From Linnemannia elongata (taxonomy: Eukaryota; Mortierellomycota; Mortierellomycetes; Mortierellales; Mortierellaceae), in NCBI GenBank assembly GCA_036320915.1, contig JAXBDG010000012.1, positions 1,724,501 to 1,788,500 on the forward strand: a DNA stretch of 64,000 nt, given 5' to 3'. The notes below the pieces were generated by a model, which saw nothing but the letters and a program-made list of their open reading frames with translations, did no database searches and was not told the DNA's origin. Made by a program: the position numbers and the translations under genes. Of this stretch, positions 54,958-64,000 are shown in pieces; positions within the stretch are counted from its first letter, which is position 1, and each line of letters begins with the position of its first letter.

Positions 54958-57732
54958 CTATGGGATCCAACGAGGAGCTCCTCTTCCTCCTCCTCCTCCT
55001 CCTCCAACGACTCTTCTACCGACAGCCATCGTTGACGTACTCGCTTCTCGTCGTCGCTTCTGAAACAGGCGCAATCTCTGACTCGCCGTCGCAGGACCAG
55101 GGACACAACGAGCTGGAGTAGGAAATTTGAAGGACATGGCGTCAAGGGCTTGCTCGAACGCCGTCTGACCAAACATTCCGTGGGTCCTCCCAGCTGTGGA
55201 CTCTGCCGAAATATCAGCCAGGCGTTGGCGTTTCTGGGGTCGAAGACTACTGGAACTAGAGGTGATGTCGTTCTGGGAGGTGGAGGGGTTTCGTTGGCTA
55301 CGGCGGAGGTAGTTGTAGTAGGGGGAGTCGTTTTCGTGATCGGATTGGAGCATTAGTTCTAGGACGCGTTTTGGGCGAGGTGGTTGGGGGGTGGTCCTGT
55401 CTAGGGGTGAGTGTAAGGCCTGTGCAGGTGCAGGCTGACAAGAGTTTGACGTTGTTGTTGTTGTTCCTGTTGCTGGTATGGAGGTGGCGAATTGACGGTT
55501 CTGGGTTTGAAGGTGGTTGTGATTGGTGGAGAGGGAGAGGACGATCCCTGAGGGAGAGGTGTTGAACGCAAAGTTTGTCCTTCTTGGAGTTTGTGTTGAT
55601 GTGGTTGGTGAGAAGGCGGGAGAGTCCATGGACATGTCTTCATTTGGCCATGAGGGGGATATTGGAGAGGGGAGGATACTAGATATGGAGGTTGTTGTTG
55701 ATGGTGGCGAAGGTTGTTGTGTCTGCTGGGGTAGGATGGGGTTAAAAGTTTGTGCAGCTGGTTTGGTAGCCGCCCTGACCTTCTTGTCTATAGGGTTGTC
55801 CTTGTTATTGTTCTTAGGTGAGGAGGTGGAGATGGTGAGGTTCTTGGAGGGTTTTTGGACAGTAGAGTTGTCTTTGGAAACTGAGGTGGTAGTGGCAATA
55901 GTGGTTGTGGACGATGACTTGAGGGTCTTGGGAAGGGTAGATTCTTTCGATGATAACTTGGAGGTGATAGAGGCGCCTTTGGAAGTTGATTTAGTCTTGG
56001 GAACGACTACTACTGTTGTAGTTGTCACAGAGGTGGTCTTTGTACAAGATAACGGCGCAGTGTTGCTTGGCTTCTTTGACCTTGCGACGGGCGCGATCAC
56101 AGACTTTGAGATTGGAGAAGGGAGAGTTTTTGTCTTGCAGATAGCGGTGGTGGTCATGGCATTCTTCGAGGTACAAGACACCTTGGTGGGTTTTTGTACA
56201 GTCCTGAGCGAAGCGGTTTCAGACATTGCCATCACCGTTAGAGTGGGAGTAGTAGTCCTTGTGGGAGTAGCAGTGGTGGGTCTGGACTTGGACTCGGGAG
56301 CAGAGGATTTGATCTTGATGACTCGACTTGAGATCTCAACCGGCATACTCTTTTTGTTTGTGACCAAGGGTGGTGTGGTTGTGCATTTCGACGCAGCAGG
56401 TACAACGGGCTTATCAGGTCCTGTCTTGACGGCGGGGGCATTGGCATATTTGCGTTCTGACAAGGAGGACATCGACTTGAAGACTCGACTCGCGACCACC
56501 TCGGTTGGAAGCGCATCCTTGCCAGTGACTGTCGTGGAGCCAGTGGAAGAAGAATCGTTGGAATCAGTTACAAAGTTCTTAACTTTGTTCAACTTGGCCT
56601 TCGCTACATTTGTGTCAGCTGGAGGTGGGGTAGAGGAAGTATCTGATTCGGCCTTGAGTGCGTTCTTGTGCTTTTCCGCAGTGTTCGTATTCATACTCGC
56701 GCTCGGGTTCGGATCGCCCTCGCGTCTCAGAGTCTCATCCGCCTTGCGATTGGCCGTAGTGACTGTTGGGGGAGGGAGGAGGCCAAAGAAGATGTTTGCC
56801 TTGAGTCTTGGCTTTGGAGGCGAGGGTGGGGTGTTGCTTATTTTGTGTCGGGTGATGGTACGCTTCTCGACGGGCGAGGAGGTTGTGGGTTCGGTTGGTT
56901 TGGTTGTATTAGTTGAAGGAGGGGTGCGCGCTGGTTTGGTTCTGACTCTGACTCTGACTCTGGACTTGGGCTTGAGTAACGTTGTTGATGAAGTAGTGGC
57001 GGAGGTAGATTTGGCGGCTGTTGTTGTTGGTGTTTTTAAGGCAGGGGGAGGCTGGTTACTGATATTACTGCTGGCATTAGTAGCAAGTTTGAGGTTGGTC
57101 TTTCCAGGGGGTTTTTTGGTTTCAGAGTCAACGACGGGTTTTGTAGCATAGGCGAGGGATGGCTTTTTGCTAACCAAGAAACTGTCGAGACGTAGTTGAA
57201 CCTTTGGCGATGGACATGATTGGATGGAGTTTTTTTGAGACTGTTTGGTGGGTTTGCTGGAGGACTTTGTTGTCTTTGCTTTGGCAGGAAGTTTTTTGGA
57301 GCCTCCTGGGGTGGCGGGAGGGTTTTTCGTTGAGCTGGTGGTGGTAGTTGTAGGTGTGGTGCTGTTTGGTGTTGGAGATTTCGTCATGCTTGTGATGGGA
57401 GACTTAACGAGCGCGGTTTTAGGTTTGTCGGCAGGGGAGCTTAAGGCAGCCGAGGTAGAGGTCGAAGTAGACGGAGACAAAGACGAAGAAGGAGTGGATA
57501 AGGCTGGCAAAGGCAACGGAGACTGATTGTCGGTGACGGTTGTATTGACGTTAGTCGACATTTGAGTGTCTGCAATCTGGTCAAGGAGTTTTGAGTCGTC
57601 TTGGACAGGGTCGATTTGGCGCTGTTGGCTTTCTTGGATCGCAAGGCGGTGCGTAAGGGTTTCTAGGTGGGTCATCATCGTCTGTGGGGAAGAGAAGTGT
57701 GAGGAAGTAGTGGAAGGAGTGAAGGTCTCCAT
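54958..57732 (-). CDS. Large Ser/Thr/Pro-rich protein with PIP-box-like motif, unknown function
   Basis: A minus frame of 924 residues starting at METFTPSTT. The frame is open further upstream to 58101, but that extension is low-complexity leader. Residues 18-45 may form a short coiled coil (MMTHLETLTHRLAIQESQQR). Q179-L186 in KVQLRLDSFLVSKK resembles a PCNA-interacting (PIP) box, QxxLxxF followed by Leu rather than an aromatic. The long middle is disordered Ser/Thr/Lys/Pro with many SP/TP sites. The C-terminus has denser motifs: KRVLELMLQSDHENDSPYYN, YLRRSQR, RPQKRQRLADIS and FKFPTPARC. Basic clusters suggest nuclear location. No family is recognised; it could be a chromatin or replication-linked factor. 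Confidence 0.6.
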   Translation of the reverse strand: METFTPSTTSSHFSSPQTMMTHLETLTHRLAIQESQQRQIDPVQDDSKLLDQIADTQMSTNVNTTVTDNQSPLPLPALSTPSSSLSPSTSTSTSAALSSPADKPKTALVKSPITSMTKSPTPNSTTPTTTTTSSTKNPPATPGGSKKLPAKAKTTKSSSKPTKQSQKNSIQSCPSPKVQLRLDSFLVSKKPSLAYATKPVVDSETKKPPGKTNLKLATNASSNISNQPPPALKTPTTTAAKSTSATTSSTTLLKPKSRVRVRVRTKPARTPPSTNTTKPTEPTTSSPVEKRTITRHKISNTPPSPPKPRLKANIFFGLLPPPTVTTANRKADETLRREGDPNPSASMNTNTAEKHKNALKAESDTSSTPPPADTNVAKAKLNKVKNFVTDSNDSSSTGSTTVTGKDALPTEVVASRVFKSMSSLSERKYANAPAVKTGPDKPVVPAASKCTTTPPLVTNKKSMPVEISSRVIKIKSSAPESKSRPTTATPTRTTTPTLTVMAMSETASLRTVQKPTKVSCTSKNAMTTTAICKTKTLPSPISKSVIAPVARSKKPSNTAPLSCTKTTSVTTTTVVVVPKTKSTSKGASITSKLSSKESTLPKTLKSSSTTTIATTTSVSKDNSTVQKPSKNLTISTSSPKNNNKDNPIDKKVRAATKPAAQTFNPILPQQTQQPSPPSTTTSISSILPSPISPSWPNEDMSMDSPAFSPTTSTQTPRRTNFAFNTSPSGIVLSLSTNHNHLQTQNRQFATSIPATGTTTTTSNSCQPAPAQALHSPLDRTTPQPPRPKRVLELMLQSDHENDSPYYNYLRRSQRNPSTSQNDITSSSSSLRPQKRQRLADISAESTAGRTHGMFGQTAFEQALDAMSFKFPTPARCVPGPATASQRLRLFQKRRREASTSTMAVGRRVVGGGGGGGRGAPRWIP

Positions 57733-59166
57733 TACGGCGGCTGGGGTACGAGGGAGATAGGATGAAAGGAGTTGTGTGATTAAGGCTAAGGGTGAGGAGA
57801 GGAAGGGGTTGATAAAAGGGATCGACAAGAATAGGAGGGCAGTGGTGGTGGTGGTGGTGGGGGGGGGGGGGGGGCGATTTGCTATCGTTGTTTGGTTGCT
57901 ATTGTTTTCGTATGGGTGGGGAGAAAACAGGAAATGGAGCTGCGCGCAATTTTCTTTTCCTTTTGTACTGGGGATGAGAAAGTGGAGAAATAATGTGTGC
58001 ACACGAAGTTGGGTTTTTGAAAAGAGTAGAAGAGCGAGAGAACGAGCGTTGAAAACGAGAAGAGAAAGAGAGAAAGATGTGATGAAAAAGAAACGTAACA
58101 AGAAGCGGGATTAGTGCAAAGGATGATATCGAAGAAAGAAAAAAGAAAGGGAGGGCAGGCATGTATGCGAGAGTAGGAGAGAAAGATGGAGATGGTTGAA
58201 GGAGGCAGACCAAAACTCCCATTACCATGACTCCTACATCCAACGTTCTCTAAATTAAAATACATGAGCCCAGGTGCTCAGCCCCTCAATGGTTAAACAT
58301 CATCATCATCACTGGTCCATCCTGCCTATATCCATGTTTCTTTGTGAACGGAGAGGCGAGATGGAAGAAAATTGTGGCAAACCATTTCGTCAACTTACTT
58401 TCTCTCTATTCGGCTTTCCTTCCCAATCACAACTCCTTTTAAAGAAATAATAAGAGAGCGAAGGGGGACATTTGCTCGATTTCGACTTACAAGGCAACCT
58501 AATGAGGATGCACTGAGGGTATGGATCACTGTGATGATGGTTCCTGAATTTAGAGAACTGTTACAGTATTAGTGATGGGAGACACAGAGCAAGAGATAGG
58601 CCCATTGAATCTGAGTCCGGAATGCCTCCCTTCATTCAAGGTGGGACAGGGACATCATTTCGTCCATTCCAATTTGTAGATTTTTTCATTGAACCATCTC
58701 ACATCCTCTCACCATCCTCTCTCTTCATCTCTCTCGGTCAGGCCATCGACTAGGTATATATCATTTCTCATGATGAATAACAATACTAGGGGTTTATTCT
58801 GCTGCTCTCCTCCTTTCATGGACAACACACCGCAAGACAAATTTCTCCAAGGTCAAACGCACGCCTGAGACTACCTACTCGGTTCAAACTCCTTTCTCTT
58901 TTGTGCATGTACAATAACAGAGGAACCATCCAATCGGATAATTGATATTTAGGCCTGCATGAGCAGGCAATGATCCGAAGATCACTTGGAGTACTCAATC
59001 CTTACAGTTAAGATATCTGACTGCACTTACGTATCTGGTCTACTATGGTGTGATCAAGATCAATCTTTTTAAAGAAATATATTTACTACAATTAAATTCT
59101 TCTCTCAGCTTGAAAAGGCTACGTAATTATATGGAAACAAGCATGCTGCTGTTCGTGTTCCTCTTC
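57733..59166. other. Intergenic
   Basis: No gene is recognised. A GGTGGT run followed by about 16 G lies at 57845-57876 and could fold as a G-quadruplex in the leader of the gene on minus. Bases 58,250-59,100 hold only short ORFs. Confidence 0.5.
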
Positions 59167-61124
59167 TTAGATCCCCTTATTGGCAGTCTCCGCCTTCCAG
59201 GCTCTCCACCACTTGAACGCCGAGCCTAATACAAAGACTGCGACCAAAATCACAACCCAAGCATCATACACGTACCAGGCCGCCTCCCGTCCCGTGGGCC
59301 ACATACCATACAGTACCATTCCAAGGTTGACCTGAACCAGCCCACCGATCAAGACCGCGTACCCCCAAAGGCGATGCATCCACGTCGTGATGACCAGACG
59401 AAGACGGGGTCTGTCTACGCGAGTGATGTCAAACGTATGGAAGATAAAAATGCCGATACAGATCTGGAGGACCATAGCCGCAAAGAGAATAACACCGAAT
59501 ACTCCATGCTTTGAAGCAGACACTGGAGTCGGACCCTGGGGTGATTTATAAGCCGCTACAAAGATGCAGGCAAAGGCTGCGATCACGATGAGAAATCCTG
59601 TGACCTGAAGAGGGCGGTGCCAACGGAAGACGTGATGCAGATGCGAGAAGAACCGGACGAGCATAGCGCCCGTAGGAAATATGATGAGGAAAGCAATGCC
59701 CATCAAGATTCCTGCGAAGAAAGTACAAAATGTAAAATGGAGACCTTAAGAACCATCGTAAAAAACCCGCAGTACTCGTTAATAAGAAAACATAATGCAA
59801 TGTTGGCTTACCATGTACTTTAACAAGAAGGGTATAAATACGTTCGTCTGCCAACAACTTGTTCAGTTCACTCTGTGCTGTTTCACCATTCGTAGAACCT
59901 GATCCTCCAGTTCCCGATACTGGAGTCACGGTGTTATTAGCATCAGAGCTAGAACCTTGCTTTCTCTGGATATTCAATGCTCCATGTCCCGTGAATACAT
60001 GCTTCTGGATCTTAGTATGTTGTGGGTCCCCAGATCCCGAGGCGACTTGTAGTCCGATGGCATAGATGACGTTGATCGATGTGGCAGTCGACGCAATGGG
60101 GGCAGTTGCTAGGTTCAAGGGTCTTGAGAACGTGCAGGTAAAGTCCAAGTTGGATGAGGACAAACCGGATTTGTTTTGATGGACTTGGAAAGCCACAGCA
60201 CTGGTCGAGACTGAGGGTTGGCCGTTGTCAGTGGCAGAGCGCTGAGAGATAACAGCGCCACTTCCCGTAGTGCTTGGCCAGCAAATCTAAAATGATGCAA
60301 CAGTATAAAGGACGACGATGATACATGTGATGAGAATGTGGTAGCATAAAATGCATTCAGGCATGAGATAAAGAACAAGGAGGCTTACAGCAAGATCATT
60401 GCCAGCCATGCCTATGGGATCTCCTCCGATGCCAAGTCCGAGCCACCCAACGGGGATCATTGAGAAGAGCGAGAACTCGATCGTATTTGTATCCGCAGAA
60501 TATATGGTAGCTGAGATGCACATCTGGGCTGAGCATAGCTCCTGGGATTGCTGAGCCTGACCTGTGGTCAGGGAGAGAAGCATCATGGCTAATACGTGAT
60601 ATAGTCAACATGGAGGGGGCCGTTAATCACCCTTCAAGATATATTTTCGGAGATGGTAGTGCAAAAAATCGTATTGGAAAACGAGGGCAGGCAATCCCTG
60701 GCACACGAATAATTGGTACAGAAAAGTTGTCCCACGCTGCTATAAGACTCAATTGTAGCTGTGGTCATACTGGAAATGGTCATTGGGCCGTTTTTTTTGC
60801 TTTCAGGAACTCTCTTTCATGGACCAATATTTCGAACACCCATCACTGTACCACGGCCCAATCTCAAATCGAAATGTACGGTTAGTGTGTGTATTTGTCA
60901 GTGGTTGGTCGCTGCACCCTCTGAGGAAATTGTCCAATAGAGTAAATTGCAAAAGGGTGTCTGCGAGTCGAGGTCGAGAGTCACCATGGGCGAAGGAATG
61001 TAATCATTCTTTGCTGGCTGCCCTTTAACCAAGAGAATGCTAACTTCATACCTGATAGAATGGAGAATAGAAAGAACAAGTAGCCTGCGCGGAGAGCGCT
61101 GCCGAGCGTCTTTGCAGAAACCAT
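59167..61124 (-). CDS. DOMON domain - cytochrome b561 membrane protein
   Basis: Four exons on minus (61124-61052, 60588-60389, 60286-59812, 59711-59167) join in phase to 430 residues. Residues 1-24 and the following hydrophobic stretch form a signal peptide (LRAGYLFFLFSILS). Residues about 37-190 are a DOMON domain (QELCSAQMCISATIYSADTN, IPVGWLGLGIGGDPIG), a heme- or sugar-binding extracellular module. The C-terminal part is a b561-type transmembrane core with conserved His at about 249 (KVHG), 281 (WHRPLQ), 318 (SKHGVFG) and 362 (MHRLWGY) as heme ligands. Such proteins are expected to move electrons across the plasma membrane, for example for ferric or copper reduction. Exon 2 could also start at an in-frame acceptor at 60562, removing nine residues. 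The linker before the core is Gly/Ser-rich. Confidence 0.88.
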
Positions 61125-63850
61125 TTGGCTCTATTAGTTCGTGAGGATACGTTTGTGGGTGTTTTGAGGATATGCTTCAGATGTGTGCGCTGTCGAGGTG
61201 AATGGTTGACAGAGAAAAGATGAAAGGATGAAAGGATGAAGGATGGAAGCAAGGAAAGAAAAAGAGATAAAGAGGTGAGAAACAGAAAGGCCGAAAAGAA
61301 GAGACGAGGGATCGGCCTGGACAAAGCTGATTTTAGGGTCCGCTCATTGTAAGCTCTCATTTTTGTCTAAGGAGCTGCTCAGGGTTCACTCGCCCCTTTT
61401 TGAGTCTGTTCGCATCTAGAACGATGTCTCGTGGCTGTTAATGCTTCTGTCGTTGCCCCATGTACAAAAATTGCCCTTTTCAGGGATAGTGGGGTCAGGG
61501 CTGTTGCCCAGTCATCGCCTTTTCAGGCTGTAAAAGCTCTTAAGGGTGTCGGTATCCAGTCAACATTGTTTTTCCGAAAGTTTATTTCGTGAATTGCAAA
61601 CAGGAGATGTGGATCAAAGATGTGTCACCAGGCAAAATGCAACATAAATATAGGGTGTTTACATGTTGAAAAGTCAGGGCAGTGTCGTTTGCTTCCTATT
61701 CCCTCATTTACTTGTGTTTTGTTCACCTGAAACTACGACAAGTTTTTGAGAAGAGTGATGTGGAGAAGGCGCTAGCAACGGTCAGCAGCCATGTTATCTA
61801 AGAAAAGATGGAGAGGGATCAATGTAAACAGCGGTAACAGGCCATGACAGCATGTGTCCAGTTGTATCATCAACAGCCACAACTACAAGTCTATTGTCCC
61901 TTTATGGACATATATTTTATCATTGTAATCACCCACCCTGCCGAGGTTGTCGATTTCTAACATGTTCGACCTGATCCCATGCCCAAACTCTATGATCCCC
62001 AGCATGTATCTATTGGTATCGATGACAGCAACTCTCTAAAGGTCTTACCACGTCGCCACGTTTGGATCTCGGGACAAGCTAAAGACTCAAGCGACCTTCT
62101 GACGACCGGCAATCCCAAGCCTCAAAAAGAAGGCAGCGGCCCTCATATTGGAGCGAACAAAGGAATCAAACCAACAGAATAACTACGTCCTAACGTCACC
62201 AATGTTTCCTCAGCTTTTTGACAGAACAGCCAAGGTCATATTGAATTTACAACAAATGTTGGCGTATCCGAACAACGCCAACGAAAAGATAGATACAAAG
62301 AAAAAAAAACAGTGAGAGAGGGAGAGGGGAGGACAGGTAAAAGGGAGAGAAGCAAGAGAAAAAGTGCAGGAAGATTCCGGGAAAAGGGGATGGGAGGAAA
62401 AGACAAGTCAAGACGGCAATGCAGAGGCATTTTCAGGAACTAATTTACGGAAAGCGCACAGGCAATAATGTACAGCTATGTCTTTACCACACACTGATGA
62501 GTACCGCTAAGGGCAAGTGAAAAGTGCTCACGTGGCCTTTTTAGAGACACCTACTGTTGCAAACAGTAGGGGATAATCGCCCTATAGTCACTCATGGTGC
62601 ACTTCTTCATTCTGAAGGCAATTGAAATGGCGCTGTTGTGGCTGATAGTGGCTGATTGTGGCTAAAAGATGGATCATGCTATTTCTATAATAGCAGATCA
62701 CTGCAGACTGAAAGGAGGGGGGGGGGGAGATATCTGACAGCAGAGGTGTCCCAGGAAAGTTAAAATATGAATAACTGGCTTGTGGCAGCCAAAGCGTTCA
62801 TAGCGACGTTGCTTTTTGATCCTTCGATGTCGGCTCTTTCAATCCTTGTTTCATTAGAATTCGAGGTCGCCGTCGATGGTGAAAACCCCTAAAAAACCCT
62901 AAAAACCTTAAAGGACCCAAAAAACCGAGTTTAGGTCATTAGAAGGTACTTTACTTAGAGGGAACTGCTTGAATAACGAACCTATGTCGCGTACAGAAAG
63001 GTCGGATCTTATTGGCTGATGGCAATTGTATTACGTACACCCGTACATAAATTTCGCGTGGGCGGGTGGCTGGGTGGGTGCGGGGGGCAGCCAGCCAAAT
63101 CTGGTCGGGCCATAAAGGAGCTTGTGTAAAACTGTGCCTATTCCAACGGGGATAAACTCATATGAATCGCGTGGCTTTTATTAACCAACGCTATGTGGAT
63201 AACCGCAATAAAGGATAGTTGCAGAGCGATGAAGCGAACAAGAGGCAAGCCCAACTGAATAATAGATTATTTCCATGCCAAGTTTTAGCCAATGGGAGAA
63301 CGTCCTGGACCCAGGCTTTTTTGGAGGCAACGACTTTCCTCAACTTAAATTCAGTGGACCCTTGAAAACTTGTTTTACTCAATGAACAAAACACGCCGTG
63401 CCTTGTACGCGCCGTGTACTACCAAAGGCTTGCTCACTCAACAAAACACTTTTATTTGCTCTTGCTTCTACCTCGCTTCACTCTCTTTCCTCTCTCTCCC
63501 ATCCCGCTCATCAATCTCTCATCCCCTCGTTCATTTGCCTCGCTCATCTCCCTCCCATCCCTCGCTCTTTTACCATTCTTCATCTTTCTTGCCCACTTCA
63601 TCACTTGCCCACCATAAACTGCCATTGCGTTCACACTCCATCAATCCTTCTCGGTTCAAGTTTTAGCATCTTCCATTGTTTTGAAAAGGTAGCTAGTTCA
63701 CTCTTATGCTGCCAATGAAACTATGGACAGTCATGGTGGAATCCCATGGACTCGTGTGGTCTAAACCTCTGCTTCTGTCAACGTCGAGTTCATAAATGCT
63801 AAAGATCAGTTATTATTATTTTTCAACACACCTACACAGCACACTACATA
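61125..63850. other. Intergenic, 2.7 kb, only a small doubtful ORF
   Basis: A plus ORF at 61979-62182 (67 residues, MPKLYDPQHVSIGIDDSNS) is possible but has no family or clear context. A perfect 9-bp stem with a 3-base loop lies at 62550-62570. Two CCCTAA-like words at 62886-62902 are too few to be telomeric. C/T-rich sequence at 63450-63600 probably leads into the final gene. Confidence 0.45.
62550..62570. other. Perfect short hairpin
   Basis: CCTACTGTT, loop GCA, AACAGTAGG. No T-run follows, so it is not a simple terminator, and no gene is adjacent. Confidence 0.5.
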
Positions 63851-64000
63851 ATGGGCAACTCGAGTTCAACCAGTTCAGGCCCACCTCCCCCAGCACAAGG
63901 TCTTCCAGGACAAAATTCTGGATTTGTCTTTAGATGTGGCCAATACGCTTTCTGGTGTGTGGACATGGATGAGGAGGTTGCAAATTATATCCGGTCGACT
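63851..64000 (+). CDS. Start of a gene with N-myristoylation-type N-terminus (partial)
   Basis: Fifty codons stay open from ATG at 63851 to the window edge. The start MGNSSSTSSGPPPP has Gly2 with Ser at position 6, which fits N-myristoylation and membrane anchoring. After a Pro-rich linker comes NSGFVFRCGQYAFWCVDMDE, a Cys- and aromatic-rich segment without a family I recognise. The upstream C/T-rich leader and C-rich codons support a real gene. It may be interrupted by an intron beyond the window. Confidence 0.65.
   Translation, partial: MGNSSSTSSGPPPPAQGLPGQNSGFVFRCGQYAFWCVDMDEEVANYIRST

Noticed and set aside
55523..57151. Plus-strand ORF of 542 residues
   Set aside because: It is the antisense of the Ser/Thr/Pro-rich gene; its Val/Gly/Leu-rich composition is what reversed Ser/Thr/Pro codons give.
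57733..58101. N-terminal extension of the 924-residue protein
   Set aside because: The frame is open to 58101, but the added 123 residues are Phe/Ser/Leu-rich leader-like sequence with poly-Pro and poly-Thr from a G-run; METFTP is the better start.
62881..62930. Telomere-like CCCTAA words
   Set aside because: Only two or three imperfect units within otherwise ordinary sequence.
1..64000. tRNA, rRNA or CRISPR features
   Set aside because: I looked for T-loop GTTCGAAT-type motifs and spaced direct repeats and found none convincing; a tRNA scan should still be run.

Overview
The window is nuclear DNA of a filamentous fungus, most likely Mortierella or a close relative (Mortierellomycota). The strongest marker is a three-exon gene whose 457-residue product reads almost as the known Mortierella front-end delta-6 fatty-acid desaturase, with an N-terminal cytochrome b5 domain. 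Short GT-AG introns, C-rich third codon positions and a universal eukaryotic gene set agree. There is no bacterial organisation, CRISPR array, rRNA or recognisable tRNA.

Bases 1 to about 36,000 form a transposon-rich accessory block. It holds two copies of a Helitron that look identical over their shared 3.16 kb, one cut by the left edge and one carrying a complete five-exon Rep-helicase gene. It also holds a 4,785-bp Mutator-like element (105-bp inverted ends, 9-bp target duplication) sitting inside a dead PIF/Harbinger transposase, two LINE fragments, an 860-bp foldback element with 389-bp arms, a larger inverted-repeat element around it, and several minisatellites. Between these lie four intact host-like genes: two paralogous HET-domain proteins (11.0-13.4 kb on minus, 32.2-34.7 kb on plus), a multi-pass membrane protein (18.0-19.4 kb) and a Cys-containing low-complexity nuclear-type protein (21.4-23.5 kb).

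Bases from about 36,000 to 64,000 are a compact euchromatic block of intron-containing housekeeping genes. In order: a small uncertain ORF, a SERF-family peptide, a mitochondrial rRNA dimethyladenosine transferase (TFB1M/KsgA family), a Golgi/ER nucleotide-sugar transporter, the delta-6 desaturase, prefoldin subunit 6, RNA polymerase subunit RPB5, a 924-residue low-complexity protein with a PIP-box-like motif, a DOMON-cytochrome b561 protein, and the first 50 codons of a gene with an N-myristoylation-type start.

The most interesting candidate system is the HET pair. Both proteins share an unusual Cys/His cluster before the HET domain, both have a TATA box, and both have the same sequence element (CACTC...GAGTG ends) upstream in the same orientation, embedded in a fast-evolving transposon neighbourhood. 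This looks like a possible allorecognition or self/non-self locus in a lineage where such systems are poorly known. The functional reading is inference.
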